DNA of 64,000 bases from a virus. The notes below the pieces were generated by a model, which worked only from the letters and a program-made list of their open reading frames with translations, had not been told where the DNA came from and made no database searches. Of the stretch, positions 45,338-54,000 are shown one piece after another. The translations under genes were made by a program, and so were the position numbers. The DNA lies in the IMG/VR virus record IMGVR_UViG_3300037247_001358, positions 1 through 64,000 of that record; one strand, given 5' to 3'. Every line of letters starts with the position of its first letter. Position 1 is the stretch's first letter.

Positions 45338-45945
45338 TGTTGACCTTCGACCCTGCTACCCACTCGTTCACGCTGGATGGTCTGTCTATCCCCAGCGTCA
45401 CCCATGTCCTGGCTCCGCTCTCGGACAGCGATTTCACCTACCAGCAATACATGGAGGCGGCCCGGCGCCGTGGCGTAGCTGTCCATGAGGCGACAGAGCG
45501 ATACGACCGGATGCGGGGGGCGAACAAGGTGTGGAATCCTAGCGACGACGAGGAGATCGTAGTGCCCTACCTTGCCGCCTGGCAGAAGTTCCTAGACGAC
45601 ACGGGCTTCGAGGTCCACACGATCGAGGAGATAGTGTCCTCGAAGCGCCATCGGTACGCGGGCATCCTAGACCGTCTTGGTGTGTTGAACGGCCGGCGGG
45701 CAGTCATCGACATCAAGACGACCGTGGCCATCAAACCCGTGATGGGGGTTCAGCTCGCCGCGTATCAAGCAGCCTACAACGAAGGCAGGCGGAAAGCCGA
45801 GCAGTACCCACAGCGGTTCGTCTGCCAGCTCCGTAAAGATGGGAACTACCGGCTGGAGGAGTTTCGTGACCGGGCCGATCTGACTGTGTTTCTGGCGTTG
45901 CTCACGATCTGGAATTGGAAGGAGTTGCATCATGGCAAAGAATGA
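45334..45945 (+). CDS. PD-(D/E)XK exonuclease-like protein (RecB/Cas4 type)
   Basis: The 203-residue product shows RGVA-VHEATERYDRM (His of the RecB motif), YAGILDRLGVLNGRRAVIDI (Asp … D-I-K), KTTVAIKPVMGVQLAAYQAA (Q-x-x-x-Y helix) and a C-terminal strand. These are the ordered motifs of PD-(D/E)XK nucleases related to phage recombination exonucleases. It likely resects double-strand ends for the RecA-like recombinase. GTG 45334 overlaps the previous stop; ATG 45337 is also possible. Confidence 0.75.
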   Translation: MMLTFDPATHSFTLDGLSIPSVTHVLAPLSDSDFTYQQYMEAARRRGVAVHEATERYDRMRGANKVWNPSDDEEIVVPYLAAWQKFLDDTGFEVHTIEEIVSSKRHRYAGILDRLGVLNGRRAVIDIKTTVAIKPVMGVQLAAYQAAYNEGRRKAEQYPQRFVCQLRKDGNYRLEEFRDRADLTVFLALLTIWNWKELHHGKE

Positions 45946-46234
45946 GGAGGGGATGATGGAAGCTCCACTGAGTCATGGTGTCCTTAGAGAGCGCCGTTTC
46001 GTTGTTGTGCTCAGCGCAACAGGTGCAAACCTCAAAGTCCGCTATGTCGGAGATCTCTGGGAGAACGCCTTTCCACCTGGAATCGAGGGCAGCGACGAGG
46101 AGTTCATCGAGAAGCTCATCGCAGGTTTCAAGGCCGATGGTCTTCCAGAGAAAGGGCGGCTCCGGCTTTACCAAGCTGACTACACCAAAGTCTGGGACTC
46201 GGAGGAGGAAGAAGACAATGCCGAAGGACACTAA
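45932..46234 (+). CDS. Hypothetical protein, 100 aa
   Basis: Begins MAKNEEGMMEAPLSHGVLRE with a beta-rich centre (RRFVVVLSATGANLKVRYVG) and an acidic tail. Not recognised. Overlaps the nuclease end and the next start, so all three are probably co-translated. Confidence 0.6.
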   Translation: MAKNEEGMMEAPLSHGVLRERRFVVVLSATGANLKVRYVGDLWENAFPPGIEGSDEEFIEKLIAGFKADGLPEKGRLRLYQADYTKVWDSEEEEDNAEGH

Positions 46235-46931
46235 AGGGCCAACAATCCTCGTCGACGAAGCAGCGACGGAGGCTCAGGGGATGGAGGAGGTCACGGCGGC
46301 CGTCCTTGCCCAGGCCGAGCAGTTCGAGATCGTGACTCAGGAGCACTACGTCGGGAGCGCGGATCTCCTGAAGCAGATCAAGTCCAAGCAGAAGGAGTTG
46401 GACGACCTACGGCGTAGCATGACCCGGCCATTGGACGACGCCAAGTCTCGGATCATGAAGCTGTTCGGACCGGCAGCGGAGCGGTTGGATCAGGCCGAAA
46501 TTGTGCTCAAGCACGCCATGATCGACTTCACGCGGGAGCAAGAGCATCTTCGCCAGGAGGCCGAACGGGTTGCGCGGGAGGCCGCCGAGAAGGAGGCCGA
46601 GAGGCTCCGCCAGCGGGCGGAGAGGGCGCGGGCTAAGGGTAAGGACGACAAGGCGGAGGACCTGGAGGAGCAGGCCGAGACCATACCGGTTCCCATCGTC
46701 CCGTCCTCGGTACCCACCACCTCCGGCGTAGCGTTTCGGACGACGTGGCGCGCAGAGGTCTACGACCCGAAGGCGCTAGTGATTGCCTGCGCCAAGGGCC
46801 AGGCCCCTCTCGCCCTCTTGCAGCCCAACATGACCGTCCTAAACCAGCAGGCCCGCTCCCTGAAGAAGGAACTCCAAATACCGGGAGTTCGGGCCGTTTC
46901 CGACGAGGGTGTAGCGGCGAGAGGAGCATGA
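46218..46931 (+). CDS. Coiled-coil recombination-cluster protein, 237 aa
   Basis: Residues about 45-155 are continuous charged helix (LLKQIKSKQKELDDLRRSMT, EHLRQEAERVAREAAEKEAE), then a short globular end with VAFRTTWRAEVYDPKALVIA and VLNQQARSLKKELQIPGVRA. Proteins of this shape are frequent next to phage exonuclease/annealase genes; their function is not established. GGAGGAGGAAG precedes the ATG. Confidence 0.6.
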   Translation: MPKDTKGPTILVDEAATEAQGMEEVTAAVLAQAEQFEIVTQEHYVGSADLLKQIKSKQKELDDLRRSMTRPLDDAKSRIMKLFGPAAERLDQAEIVLKHAMIDFTREQEHLRQEAERVAREAAEKEAERLRQRAERARAKGKDDKAEDLEEQAETIPVPIVPSSVPTTSGVAFRTTWRAEVYDPKALVIACAKGQAPLALLQPNMTVLNQQARSLKKELQIPGVRAVSDEGVAARGA

Positions 46932-46963
46932 TAGCGGCTCCGCTCAGCCAGGGAGGTTGACAT

Positions 46964-47137
46964 ATGAAACCCCTAACGCCGCAGCAGTGCAAGGAGCAGG
47001 GAGGCCACTGTTGGCCCTTTGCGAACTTCACGACCTTCATCGCTAGCGATGAGGTGAGAGAGGAAAGGTGCAGGCACTGTGCTGCCCTCCGCCGATTCAT
47101 TCCTAGCCGGGAGGAGTTGATCGAGGACGCGCCATGA
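46964..47137 (+). CDS. Small Cys/His protein, 57 aa
   Basis: AGGGAGG lies seven bases before the ATG. Product MKPLTPQQCKEQGGHCWPFA then EERCRHCAALRRFIPSREEL: C9, H15, C16, C37, H39, C40 could bind one zinc. TGA overlaps the next ATG as ATGA. Confidence 0.6.
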   Translation: MKPLTPQQCKEQGGHCWPFANFTTFIASDEVREERCRHCAALRRFIPSREELIEDAP

Positions 47138-47379
47138 CCGCCCTGCCTCCAGGAGTTCGCCCAGTAAGGCTTAGGGCTGGGATCGTCGCCTACGTCCTGA
47201 GACCCGAGACAGCGATATGCCCGCAGTGGTGGGATGGCGACCGCTTGGTTGTTCGCCTGCTACATGGCTGGTGGTGCCGGCGCTGCAAACAGAACACCCG
47301 CGAACATCGCGCGCATGGTAAGTGGCTGAAAGAAGCCGCGATGGCGAGCCTTAGAGAAACAGAGGAAGAGAGAGCATGA
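47134..47379 (+). CDS. Small CxxC protein, 81 aa
   Basis: Contains VLRPETAICPQWWDGDRLVV and GWWCRRCKQNTREHRAHGKW. The CRRC knuckle with nearby histidines suggests a zinc site; the C-terminus is helical and charged. Coupled at both ends by ATGA overlaps. Confidence 0.6.
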   Translation: MTALPPGVRPVRLRAGIVAYVLRPETAICPQWWDGDRLVVRLLHGWWCRRCKQNTREHRAHGKWLKEAAMASLRETEEERA

Positions 47380-48014
47380 CCAATGCCGTCATCGCCGTTC
47401 CCGCCTGGCGCTCCATCGAAGTCCTCACCTGCCTGAGCCTGCTGGAGGCCAGCAGGCTCGGATATGGGATCATGCTCCAGTGGAACGACGCCCTTGTCCA
47501 GCGCTCCCGCGCGCGGCTCGTCACCCGCTTCCTCCGGGAGTACCCAGTGGCAGACACGATGGTCTTCCTCGACAGCGACATCGTCTTCGACATCCGCCAC
47601 CTCATCGAGCTGATCCGGGAGAGCCTGCAACGGAAAACGGTTGTCGGCGCCCCCGTGGCGCTCAGGGTGCAGGGCCGGACGAACGTCACGGCGTTGCCCG
47701 GACATCCCGTCCGCTTTGGGCCGGAGGAGAAACCCGTCGAGGTCAAGGCGATCGGCACCGCCTTCATGGCCATCCCCCGTCATGTGCTGGAGGCCCTCGT
47801 GAAGCAGCATGGTCTCTGCAACGAGACGACGGATGACATCCCCTTCTCGCCGATCTTCGACCCGATACGTGAGGGCGGCACCTGGACCGCTGAGGACCAC
47901 TCCTTCTGCAATCGGGTTCGGGAGGCGGGCTTCGAGATCTGGGCGCTGCCGGACATCCAGGTGGGGCACATCGGGACGCAGGAGTTCCGCATCAGCAAGG
48001 AGGACAAGGCTTAA
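47376..48014 (+). CDS. GT-A-fold glycosyltransferase
   Basis: The 212-residue product has the family 2-like core: MTNAVIAVPAWRSIEVLTCL, ARLVTRFLREYPVADTMVFL followed by DSDIVFD (the metal-binding D-x-D), VVGAPVALRVQGR, KAIGTAFMAIPRHVLEAL and EDHSFCNRVREAGFEIWALP. It should transfer a sugar from an NDP-sugar. The acceptor could be modified DNA bases, or virion or host surface molecules; it sits among replication and recombination genes, which favours DNA. That is inference. Confidence 0.75.
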   Translation: MTNAVIAVPAWRSIEVLTCLSLLEASRLGYGIMLQWNDALVQRSRARLVTRFLREYPVADTMVFLDSDIVFDIRHLIELIRESLQRKTVVGAPVALRVQGRTNVTALPGHPVRFGPEEKPVEVKAIGTAFMAIPRHVLEALVKQHGLCNETTDDIPFSPIFDPIREGGTWTAEDHSFCNRVREAGFEIWALPDIQVGHIGTQEFRISKEDKA

Positions 48015-48421
48015 TGATGGATATAAACCGTCTCAACCGTCTCCTGGTGGCCATAGAGGCATGGTGGCGTAGGCTCCTCTCTTCAGCCCTCCAACAGGAC
48101 GAAAAGGTGAGCGATCTCCACAGGCTTCCGCAGTGGCGCGGGTGGGCCGGCCCTATCATAACGCGAGGGGACAAGGTCGCCCAGCTCTTCACAGACAAGG
48201 AGGGGACGGTCTATGAGGTCGTTGAGCCGGGTGCGCGCGGCGACCCCTTCACAGTGCTCCTTCGCAGGGAGCATTCCTACGAGGCGATGTTCTACTACTT
48301 CAGCCAAGCCCTAGCGGCCCTAAAAGAGGGCGATTACGAACGGGTCGAGTCCGGCCTAATACAAGCTAGAGGGAAGGCCGTTGACGCGCATCACTTCCAG
48401 ATAGAGGACAAGGCGCAATGA
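48014..48421 (+). CDS. Hypothetical protein, 135 aa
   Basis: Starts MMDINRLNRLLVAIEAWWRR, then a beta-rich segment (PIITRGDKVAQLFTDKEGTV) and a helix. Not recognised. Start shares a base with the upstream TAA; stop overlaps the resolvase ATG. Confidence 0.6.
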   Translation: MMDINRLNRLLVAIEAWWRRLLSSALQQDEKVSDLHRLPQWRGWAGPIITRGDKVAQLFTDKEGTVYEVVEPGARGDPFTVLLRREHSYEAMFYYFSQALAALKEGDYERVESGLIQARGKAVDAHHFQIEDKAQ

Positions 48422-48939
48422 AGGTGTGGGGAGGCATCGATCCGGGGAATGCTGGCTGCCTCGCTCTCATCTTCGAGATCGGTCTCGAAATCGAGTTTCA
48501 CGACGCCCCTACGGCCGTCGTCAAGTCCGGCAAGCGCAACCGCACCGTCCTCGTCCCACAGGAGATGGCACACAGGCTCCTCGATATTGATCTCAATGAG
48601 GACTACCCCGGCTTCCACGTCTACGTCGAACAGGTCTCGGCCATGCCCAAGCAAGGGGTCTCATCGTCGTTCAACTTCGGGATGGGCTACGGCATGTGGA
48701 TAGGGATACTTGCCGCCCTCCGAATACCCTACACGCTCGTCACCCCGAACCGCTGGAAGAAGGAGATGATGGCGGGGATGGGCAAGGAGAAGGAGGCGTC
48801 CTGTGTCAGGGCGGCGCAGCTCTTCCCCGGTGCTAGCGAACGGCTCCAACGCCCAAAGCGTGGTGGAGGTGTCGTCTACTTAGACGGTAGGGGGGACGCC
48901 CTCCTCCTCGCTGCCCTTTGCAGGAAGGAACAGCCATGA
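48418..48939 (+). CDS. RuvC-like Holliday-junction resolvase
   Basis: The 173-residue product has the RNase-H/RuvC acidic motifs: MKVWGGIDPGNAGCLAL (Asp8), FHVYVEQVSAMPKQG (Glu71), a helix with TLVTPNRWKKEMM, and a C-terminal DGRGDALLLAALC acid pair. It would cut branched intermediates from recombination and replication so that DNA can be packaged. It overlaps the HerA-like gene as ATGA. Confidence 0.85.
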   Translation: MKVWGGIDPGNAGCLALIFEIGLEIEFHDAPTAVVKSGKRNRTVLVPQEMAHRLLDIDLNEDYPGFHVYVEQVSAMPKQGVSSSFNFGMGYGMWIGILAALRIPYTLVTPNRWKKEMMAGMGKEKEASCVRAAQLFPGASERLQRPKRGGGVVYLDGRGDALLLAALCRKEQP

Positions 48940-50492
48940 AGTTTGAGCTAGGTACAGGCATCGAGTGCGACCTCGACATCCTCCTGCGATCGCGGCTGCT
49001 GATCCAGGCAATGTCCGGCGCGGGCAAGTCGTGGCTGATCCGACGCATCCTCGAGCAGACATTCCCCTCGGTTCAGCACCTCGTCTTTGACTCGGAGGGG
49101 GACTTCAAGACGCTACGCGAGGAGTTCCCCTACCTCCTGGTAGCCAACGATGGTGGCGACATCCCCGCATCCGCCGAGACAGCAGGGCTGCTGGCCGAGA
49201 AGCTGCTGGAGCTGAGTGTCCCTGCTATCCTCGACATCTCTGGGCTGCCGAGCGGGGACGATGGCGGTGAGCGGGCGCTCTTCGTCGCCAACTTCCTCCG
49301 TGGCCTGCTCGACGCACCGCAGCGGTTCTGGCACGACGCCCTCGTCGTCCTCGATGAGGCGCAGCTCTTCGCTCCACAGACGTACAACGTCGTTAGTCGC
49401 AAGACCGTCAACGACGCCGCCGGGCTGGTACGCAAGCGTGGTCTTGGCCTTGTGCTAGCAACGAACCGTCTGTCCGAGCTACACAAGACGGCAAGCGCCC
49501 ACCTTGCCAACAAGCTGATCGGCTGCTCGATGGGGATCGATGCCGATAGCGCCGCTCGTCAGCTTGGGATGAGGCGGCAAGAGGCGACAGCTCTTCAGAC
49601 GTTGGAGGAAGGAGACTTCTTCGCCTTCGGTCCCTCCATCAGCAAGCAGGTTGTCCGGCTACACGTCGGCCCCGTACGCACCACGCACCCATCGCCCGGC
49701 GGTAACCGCAGCGTACCGACCCCATCGACGCCGGAACAGATCAAGTCGATCGTTGCAGAACTAGCAGCTCTCCAGCCTCCCCCGGAGGACACACCTGATC
49801 CGGCGACTCCATCGAAGCAGATCCCTTGTGACCACCAGCAGGAGATCGACAAGCTCAAGGAGCAGGTTGGGCACAACCACGACCTCATGCGGCAGTCGAA
49901 TGAGGTGGTAGCAGCGATGCGAGAGCGGGAAGAGGAGGTGAAACGCTTCCAAGAAGCCTTCCGCAAGTTCTTCAAGGACTTCGCCCCCATGTACCAGATG
50001 ACACGAGACGATGACGGAAACGAGAACATCGAACAGATCGCCCCGGCGGTAGACGAGGAGGCCATCGTCCAGAAGATCCTCGCCCGCCTACCTGCCGACG
50101 GCCATACTCCAGTTCAGGTGACGCCGCCCGAAGCCCTCCGCAAGAAGTACCTCAACGAGGCCGTCGACCGCACCTACGAAAAGATTGCGGCTGTTGGTGA
50201 CAAGCCACGCCGGGCGATGGAGGTGCTCCTCTCGAACCCTGTCTTCTGGTCCACGGGATCGATAACGAAGGCCGTAGGCGCGGGATCCGGGGGCACGCAG
50301 ATGCAGAATTGGCGTGAGGCCCTCAAGGAACTCCTGGCCCTTGGCCTCGTCAAGAAGGGTGGGAACGGTGGGACCGAATACAAGGCGGACGTCGAGGGGT
50401 TCGTCCGTGCCGAACTCTCCGTTCACAGCGTCACCGACCAGGAGGTCGAGGATGTCGCTAACCACGTCCTGGCGAAGGTGGCCGCCGCATGA
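48936..50492 (+). CDS. HerA/FtsK-like ATPase with C-terminal winged helix
   Basis: The 518-residue product has Walker A AMSGAGKSWLIRRI (about 25-38), VQHLVFDSEGDFKTL, Walker B ALVVLDEAQLFAPQ and the sensor KRGLGLVLATNRLSELHKTA, the ordered motifs of HerA-type hexameric ATPases. Residues about 300-350 are coiled coil. The last 100 residues form a winged-helix-like domain (RRAMEVLLSNPVFWSTGSIT). HerA pairs with NurA nuclease in end resection; no NurA is seen, but the PD-(D/E)XK protein at 45334 might substitute. Confidence 0.75.
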   Translation: MKFELGTGIECDLDILLRSRLLIQAMSGAGKSWLIRRILEQTFPSVQHLVFDSEGDFKTLREEFPYLLVANDGGDIPASAETAGLLAEKLLELSVPAILDISGLPSGDDGGERALFVANFLRGLLDAPQRFWHDALVVLDEAQLFAPQTYNVVSRKTVNDAAGLVRKRGLGLVLATNRLSELHKTASAHLANKLIGCSMGIDADSAARQLGMRRQEATALQTLEEGDFFAFGPSISKQVVRLHVGPVRTTHPSPGGNRSVPTPSTPEQIKSIVAELAALQPPPEDTPDPATPSKQIPCDHQQEIDKLKEQVGHNHDLMRQSNEVVAAMREREEEVKRFQEAFRKFFKDFAPMYQMTRDDDGNENIEQIAPAVDEEAIVQKILARLPADGHTPVQVTPPEALRKKYLNEAVDRTYEKIAAVGDKPRRAMEVLLSNPVFWSTGSITKAVGAGSGGTQMQNWREALKELLALGLVKKGGNGGTEYKADVEGFVRAELSVHSVTDQEVEDVANHVLAKVAAA

Positions 50493-50716
50493 CCGATCTT
50501 GAGCAGGCCGAGCGAGAGCTAAACGAGGCCGTCTACATCCTCGTAGCGATCGTTGCGAGAGAGGATTCGCTACGCCGGGGTGGTGCTCTTGAGTATTACG
50601 CGGAGAAGCGGCGGGCCTACGGCGCAGCCTGCCACACGATCAAGTGCGACCTCTGCCGTAGCGTCAGGCACGCGGACGAGTGCTGGGAGCGGAAGCTCAT
50701 CCTGGGAGAGGTGTGA
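50489..50716 (+). CDS. Hypothetical small protein with CxxC, 75 aa
   Basis: Begins MTDLEQAERELNEAVYILVA, a helix, then TIKCDLCRSVRHADECWERK with C-x2-C … H-x3-C zinc-like spacing. Overlaps both neighbours. Not recognised. Confidence 0.6.
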   Translation: MTDLEQAERELNEAVYILVAIVAREDSLRRGGALEYYAEKRRAYGAACHTIKCDLCRSVRHADECWERKLILGEV

Positions 50717-51057
50717 TGGCTACTCAAGAGCCCTGCTTAGTCCACGGGCCACAGCCCATTCCTCCCCATCGAGCAGGGCGGTTCCTCAAGCTAATCTGTT
50801 GCGTCCACCTCGATCAGCAGTCGGTCGTCCTCTATCGACAGTTCCCTCCTTGGGGGGACACTATACACCGATACCCTTGGAGCTTGCGGTGGGAACTACC
50901 TTATCCTCCCCCAGACGAGGACAAGTTACGTGAGAGCTACCACATTGAGTTTGCTGACGAGCGAATAGCGCAGGCCATCTTCGAGCACTGTCGACGGGAG
51001 ATGCTGAGCGACGCCACACCCAACTCCGCTAGGAACTGGACGGCGTTGCTAATATGA
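50716..51057 (+). CDS. Hypothetical protein, 113 aa
   Basis: Begins MATQEPCLVHGPQPIPPHRA and is Pro/Trp rich in the middle, with a helical end (ADERIAQAIFEHCRREML). Not recognised. Its stop overlaps the polymerase ATG as ATGA. Confidence 0.6.
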   Translation: MATQEPCLVHGPQPIPPHRAGRFLKLICCVHLDQQSVVLYRQFPPWGDTIHRYPWSLRWELPYPPPDEDKLRESYHIEFADERIAQAIFEHCRREMLSDATPNSARNWTALLI

Positions 51058-54000
51058 CGGCACCAAAGGACTGCGATCGCTGTCCTGCCCTGGTCAAGTG
51101 CCGGAAGACGGTGGTAAATGGTTGGGGCAACCCGGATGCCCGCTTCGCGTTCGTAGGACAGAACCCCGGAGAATCTGAAGACGCTCAGGGCCGGCCCTTC
51201 ATCGGACGGGCCGGCCGCGTCCTCGCCACCATGATCCGGTCGGCTGACATCAACGTCGACGACGTCTTCCTCACCAACGCCGTCCGCTGCCTCACCCCGG
51301 CGATTAGGAAGCCTCGCAAGGATGAGTGGTCCGCCTGCCGGGAGTTCTTGCTGGAGGAGCTAGGGCGGGTCAAGCCGGACGTCATCGTCGCTCTTGGCGA
51401 GGTGGCCGCCCACACCCTCTACGGCCGTACGTCGCTCGACTCTGTGCTCGGGCAGACCCTCGTGCAGGAGGAGCTGGGCATCCAACTCATCGTCACGTAT
51501 CACCCGGCCTTCGTATTGCGTGGTCAGTGGAACGCCGTCCCGCTCATCCTCTCCCACTTCGAGAAGGCCAAGCGCATCGTCGCCGGGACACAGACGCTCG
51601 GGGAGCTGGGCGACTACGCACCGATCCTCACTATCGAGAACCTCAAGCTCCTACGGGACTACCTGCTGTCGGCTCCGCTTATCCACCTTGATTCCGAAAC
51701 AACCGGCAAAGAGTGGAAGGACGATGAGCTGCTTTGCATCTCCTTTGCTACCGAGCCGGGTGAGGGCTACGTCGTCCCCATCCTCCAGCGGGGAGGGGGT
51801 CGCTTCTGGGCCGACACTGAGCAAGCGGAGGCGATGATGATCATAGGTGAGATCCTCGCTTCGCCAGTACCCAAGGCTCTCCAGGGTGGGGCCTTCGACA
51901 TCAGGTTCTTCGAGCGGGAGCGTTCTTACCACATCACCGCACGGACGGCGTTCGGTTGGAGGTTGTTCAACCTCCAGCAGGACACCATGCTCATGCACCG
52001 GCTAACCCACGAGTACCTACCCAAGGAATCGACGCCGAACGAACTCCCCCACCTTCTCAGCTCCTATTCGGACATGCCTGTCTACGGGGACGAGGTGCGC
52101 AAGCAGTCGAAGAACAAGCTCCACATGGATGAGGTGGAGAACCGCTACCTCTGGGAATTGGCGGCCGCCGATGCGGACGCCGTCGCCCGCCTCGTCCCTA
52201 TCCTGGGACAGCAGCTAGACGAGGACGGCGACAGCCGCTGGATCTACGAGAACGTCAGCATCCCGATGGTTCGCTGCTGCCAGGAGATGACCCGGCGGGG
52301 GATGCTCGTCGACCAGGACTACTTCACCAGCCTGTGCGAGCACTACGAGCAGAAGGCCAGAGAGCTAGAGAAGCAGGCGTTTGAGATCGCAGGGCGGGAG
52401 TTCAACCCGAACTCGACGAAGCAAGTCCAGGACGTGCTGTTCCGCGAGCTGGCCCTCCCCAAGTCCGGTCGCAAGACCGGGGCCGCTACCGAGTGTGACG
52501 CCTGCGAGAAGGGTGCCTGCGAAAAGCACGATCAGGTCTCGGAGGACGCGCTGCTCGACATCAAGGGGCAGGTTGACCACCCCATCCTCGATGTCCTAAT
52601 GGAGATCCGCAGTGTCTCTAAGCTACGGGGCACCTATCTCGCGGGCACCGGCGGAGACAGCCAGGGCTTCCTGGGCCACATCCGGCGAGACGGCCGCATC
52701 CACCCGGAGTTCAAGGGCGGGTTTGCGGAAACTGGAAGAGCCGCATCCCAGAATCCGAACGCCCAAAACATCCCCAAAGGTGTCGAGATCGAGGAGCTAG
52801 GTACGAAGAACGCCTTCCGCCGTACCTTCATTGCTCCCCCCGGTCACGTCCTCATGGAAGCAGACTGGTCCCAGGCAGAGGTCTGGGTGACGGCCTACGG
52901 GCTGGCCGAGCAGTTCGGCGACCGGACCCTACTAGAGATCCTCGAGTCGGGGCGCGACGTCCACTGCGTCACACCGGAGACCCGGATTTTGACGGCGGAT
53001 CTCCTTTGGAAGGAGGCCGGACAGATCGTAGTTGGGGAGAAAATCCTTGGCTTCGATGAGGATCGGGCCAAAGGCAAGACACGGCACTACCGGGCCGCAA
53101 CTATCGTAGCCGCAAACAGGCAGAAGGCCCGTGTGTACGAACTACGCCTATCGGACGGGACGCGCCTACGCTCTACCGGAGACCATCGATGGCTGGTGAA
53201 GACGCGGGGTAAAGTAGACCGGGATACCAGAATGTACGCTTGGGTTCGCACCGATGAACTGGCCCAGCGTTGCAAGAGCCCTTGGAAGAAGCGCGGGCCT
53301 GTCCTGCCACGATACTTCCAACCGTGGGAGAGTGGGCAAGACTATGATAGTGGCTTCTTGGCGGGGGCATTTGATGGTGAGGGTTCCTTGTCAGGCTACG
53401 CGGGGCGTTACCGAGCACGGCTGGCATTCGTGCAGAACGACAACGCTCTCCTACGCGACGTCGAGATCGTCCTAAAGCAGAAGGGACACACCTACGGACG
53501 ACATGAGCGGAGCACCTCAACATCGCCTCGGACAGGGCTACCTACAGGTAATACAGTCGTACAGCTCGAACTGAACAACGGATTTGCTGGAACGCTCCGC
53601 TTCCTGGGCGAGATGCGCCCACCACGCCTTCTCGAGAAATGGCAGGAGATGTTCGAGAAGGATGAGTTTCTGGAGATGCGTGCCATCGATCAGGTCGTCG
53701 TTGAGGAGGTCATCGACCTGGGGGAGCAAACCATCATGGCGCTCCAATCCAATTGCCAAACCTACTTCGCCGAAGGGTTTGGGGCACACAACACCGCTGT
53801 CGGCCGCGCCATCTGGCCCGTCGACCTAGAGCTGGATGAGTTCGAGTGGGCTAAGGAGCACGACGACCTCCGCACCGACGCCAAGGTCTTCACCTTCGGG
53901 ATCACCTTCGGCCTCACCGTTGAGGGGATCATGGAGCGGCTACACTGCTCGAAAGAAGACGCTCAGCGCTACCTGGTGGCCTACCTGGAGATGGCACCGG

